Of a stretch of DNA of 50,231 bases, positions 50,021-50,231 are shown piece by piece (position 1 is the first letter of the stretch; every line of letters starts with the position of its first letter). The notes under the pieces were generated by a model, which searched no databases, was not told where the DNA came from, and worked only from the letters and a program-made list of their open reading frames with translations. The stretch lies in the NCBI GenBank assembly GCA_947041315.1, contig CAMRDW010000004.1, forward strand, positions 1 through 50,231, read 5' to 3'. The position numbers were made by a program, and so were the translations under genes. The DNA comes from an uncultured Enterovibrio sp. (lineage in GTDB: Bacteria; Pseudomonadota; Gammaproteobacteria; Enterobacterales; Vibrionaceae).

Positions 50021-50143
50021 AGTTTCTTATTATTTTATAATAACTTAAAACGAGCTTGGTTTTTTTAATTCCACCGTTTTTGACTATACCGCGATCTCGC
50101 TTATGCCCTCTTTTTTTGTTTTTTATCCCTGCCGCTTTTGAAG

Positions 50144-50176
50144 CAACACCCACACAGCTTCAAAGACAGTGCATAT
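50144..50176 (+). repeat. ERIC-like right-end fragment
   Basis: This 33-base stretch matches the right end of copy 2: CAACACCCAC, then CAGCTTCAAAG, ending GCATAT. The left two thirds of the element are missing. The rest of the window end (50021-50231) shows no gene. Confidence 0.45.
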
Positions 50177-50231
50177 CACAGACTCAAGTGGTGTGAATTT
50201 ATTTAAAATTTATGATATCAACTTGATGGGA

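Overview
The window is a moderately AT-rich stretch of a gammaproteobacterial chromosome. It is densely packed with core genes in the orders usual for that class: petABC-sspAB, rsmI/lpoA-yraN-diaA-dolP, rnpB, the mra/dcw division and wall cluster, lpxC-dciA-secA-mutT, yacG-zapD-coaE-pilDCBA, and aceE-aceF-lpd. A cytochrome bc1 operon, a DciA-type (DUF721) helicase loader and the absence of secM argue against Enterobacterales. Another gammaproteobacterial order, possibly a marine one, fits better, but I cannot name a genus. No phage, IS element, CRISPR array, toxin-antitoxin pair or tRNA was seen.

Layout. 0.35-2.9 kb: bc1 complex (Rieske protein, cytochrome b, cytochrome c1). 3.0-4.1 kb: sspA-sspB, followed by two ERIC-like 126-bp repeats. 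4.6-9.1 kb, minus strand: a complete six-gene yjfIJKLMC operon, the least understood multi-gene system here. It encodes a PspA/IM30 paralogue, a DUF350 membrane protein, a DUF1190 lipoprotein, two soluble DUF proteins and an ATP-grasp ligase. 9.4-12.7 kb, minus strand: dolP, diaA, yraN and lpoA, divergent from rsmI. 13.6-14.1 kb: the RNase P RNA gene with promoter and terminator.

14.2-31.3 kb, plus strand: a long division and wall cluster, mraZ-rsmH-ftsL-ftsI-murE-murF-mraY-murD-ftsW-murG-murC-ftsQ-ftsA-ftsZ-lpxC. Many genes overlap or abut. A four-box, 10-bp-periodic MraZ operator lies in front of it. murB and ddl are absent; a 165-204 bp gap with a likely promoter replaces ddl between murC and ftsQ. 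31.4-35.6 kb: dciA (minus), a 520-bp gap, secA and mutT. 35.6-41.6 kb, minus strand: yacG, zapD, coaE and the type IV pilus genes pilD, pilC, pilB and pilA. 42.0-43.4 kb: a membrane diguanylate cyclase. 44.1-50.0 kb: the pyruvate dehydrogenase complex after a 736-bp gap.

The most useful second-look items are the ERIC-like repeat family (three full-length copies and a fragment), the yjf operon with an internal terminator before its ligase gene, the MraZ box array, the missing ddl and murB, and an octamer (TGACGGAG) that I found only in non-coding DNA near petA, ftsZ and lpxC.
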